Shown in pieces: positions 21,239 through 21,249 of a stretch of DNA of 21,249 bases. The position numbers were made by a program, and so were the translations under genes. Under the pieces are notes generated by a model. It was not told where the DNA came from and searched no databases. It worked only from the letters and a program-made list of their open reading frames with translations. Numbering within the stretch: the first letter of the stretch is position 1; every line of letters starts with the position of its first letter. Source of the DNA: a virus; the IMG/VR virus record IMGVR_UViG_3300047357_000406, positions 1-21,249 of that record. The stretch is one strand, 5' to 3'.

Positions 21239-21249
21239 TTCTCTTGTAA

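Noticed and set aside
1-21249. CRISPR arrays, tRNAs, insertion sequences, retron or toxin-antitoxin modules
   Set aside because: I saw no regularly spaced repeats, cloverleaf-like sequences, transposase motifs or reverse transcriptase motifs. The RHH protein has no adjacent toxin-like partner.

Overview
The window looks like about half of an AT-rich, probably temperate, tailed phage genome or prophage with a podovirus-type layout. The evidence is a tyrosine integrase, a DnaB-type replication module, an ERF/YqaJ recombination module, and a leftward virion operon ending in a 2653-residue polyvalent protein of the kind ejected with phage DNA. Coding is extremely dense: most neighbours overlap by 1-28 nt or sit within 10 nt. 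No RNA polymerase, DNA polymerase, tRNA, lysis gene or CI-like repressor is visible. The host cannot be named from the sequence. Many of the small proteins resemble ones I remember from marine phages of AT-rich hosts, which is recollection and not a search result.

Layout. (1) 1-527, rightward: the 3' part of a conserved phage gene, then a 48-residue zinc ribbon resembling the NrdR N-terminus, then a bidirectional terminator at 541-567. (2) 570-5342, leftward: an early operon read from 5342 downward. It holds a winged-helix replication initiator (O-like, with a 21-bp-period repeat inside the gene), DnaB helicase, a helical protein, an HNH nuclease, a DUF3310-like protein and a run of very small, strongly basic proteins. 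(3) 5343-5444: a divergent control region with two back-to-back sigma70-type promoters and a 15-bp direct repeat. (4) 5445-8427, rightward: ERF annealing protein, YqaJ exonuclease, ribbon-helix-helix protein, small SSB-like protein, DUF6447-like protein, DUF1289-like Cys protein and a PD-(D/E)XK nuclease. (5) 8424-9764, rightward: a near-consensus promoter, three small genes and the integrase. (6) 9822-21238, leftward: the end of the virion operon, with a GNAT-like protein, internal-virion-like proteins, a glycine-zipper protein and the giant polyvalent protein.

How it fits together: the O-like protein and DnaB would start theta-type replication, possibly at the repeats inside the O-like gene. 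ERF, YqaJ, the SSB-like protein and the PD-(D/E)XK nuclease form a recombination and end-processing set. The integrase has its own promoter next to the recombination genes. The leftward virion cassette would supply proteins packaged in the particle and delivered with the DNA. At least nine genes here encode fewer than 60 residues; I read them directly from the sequence and list each one.
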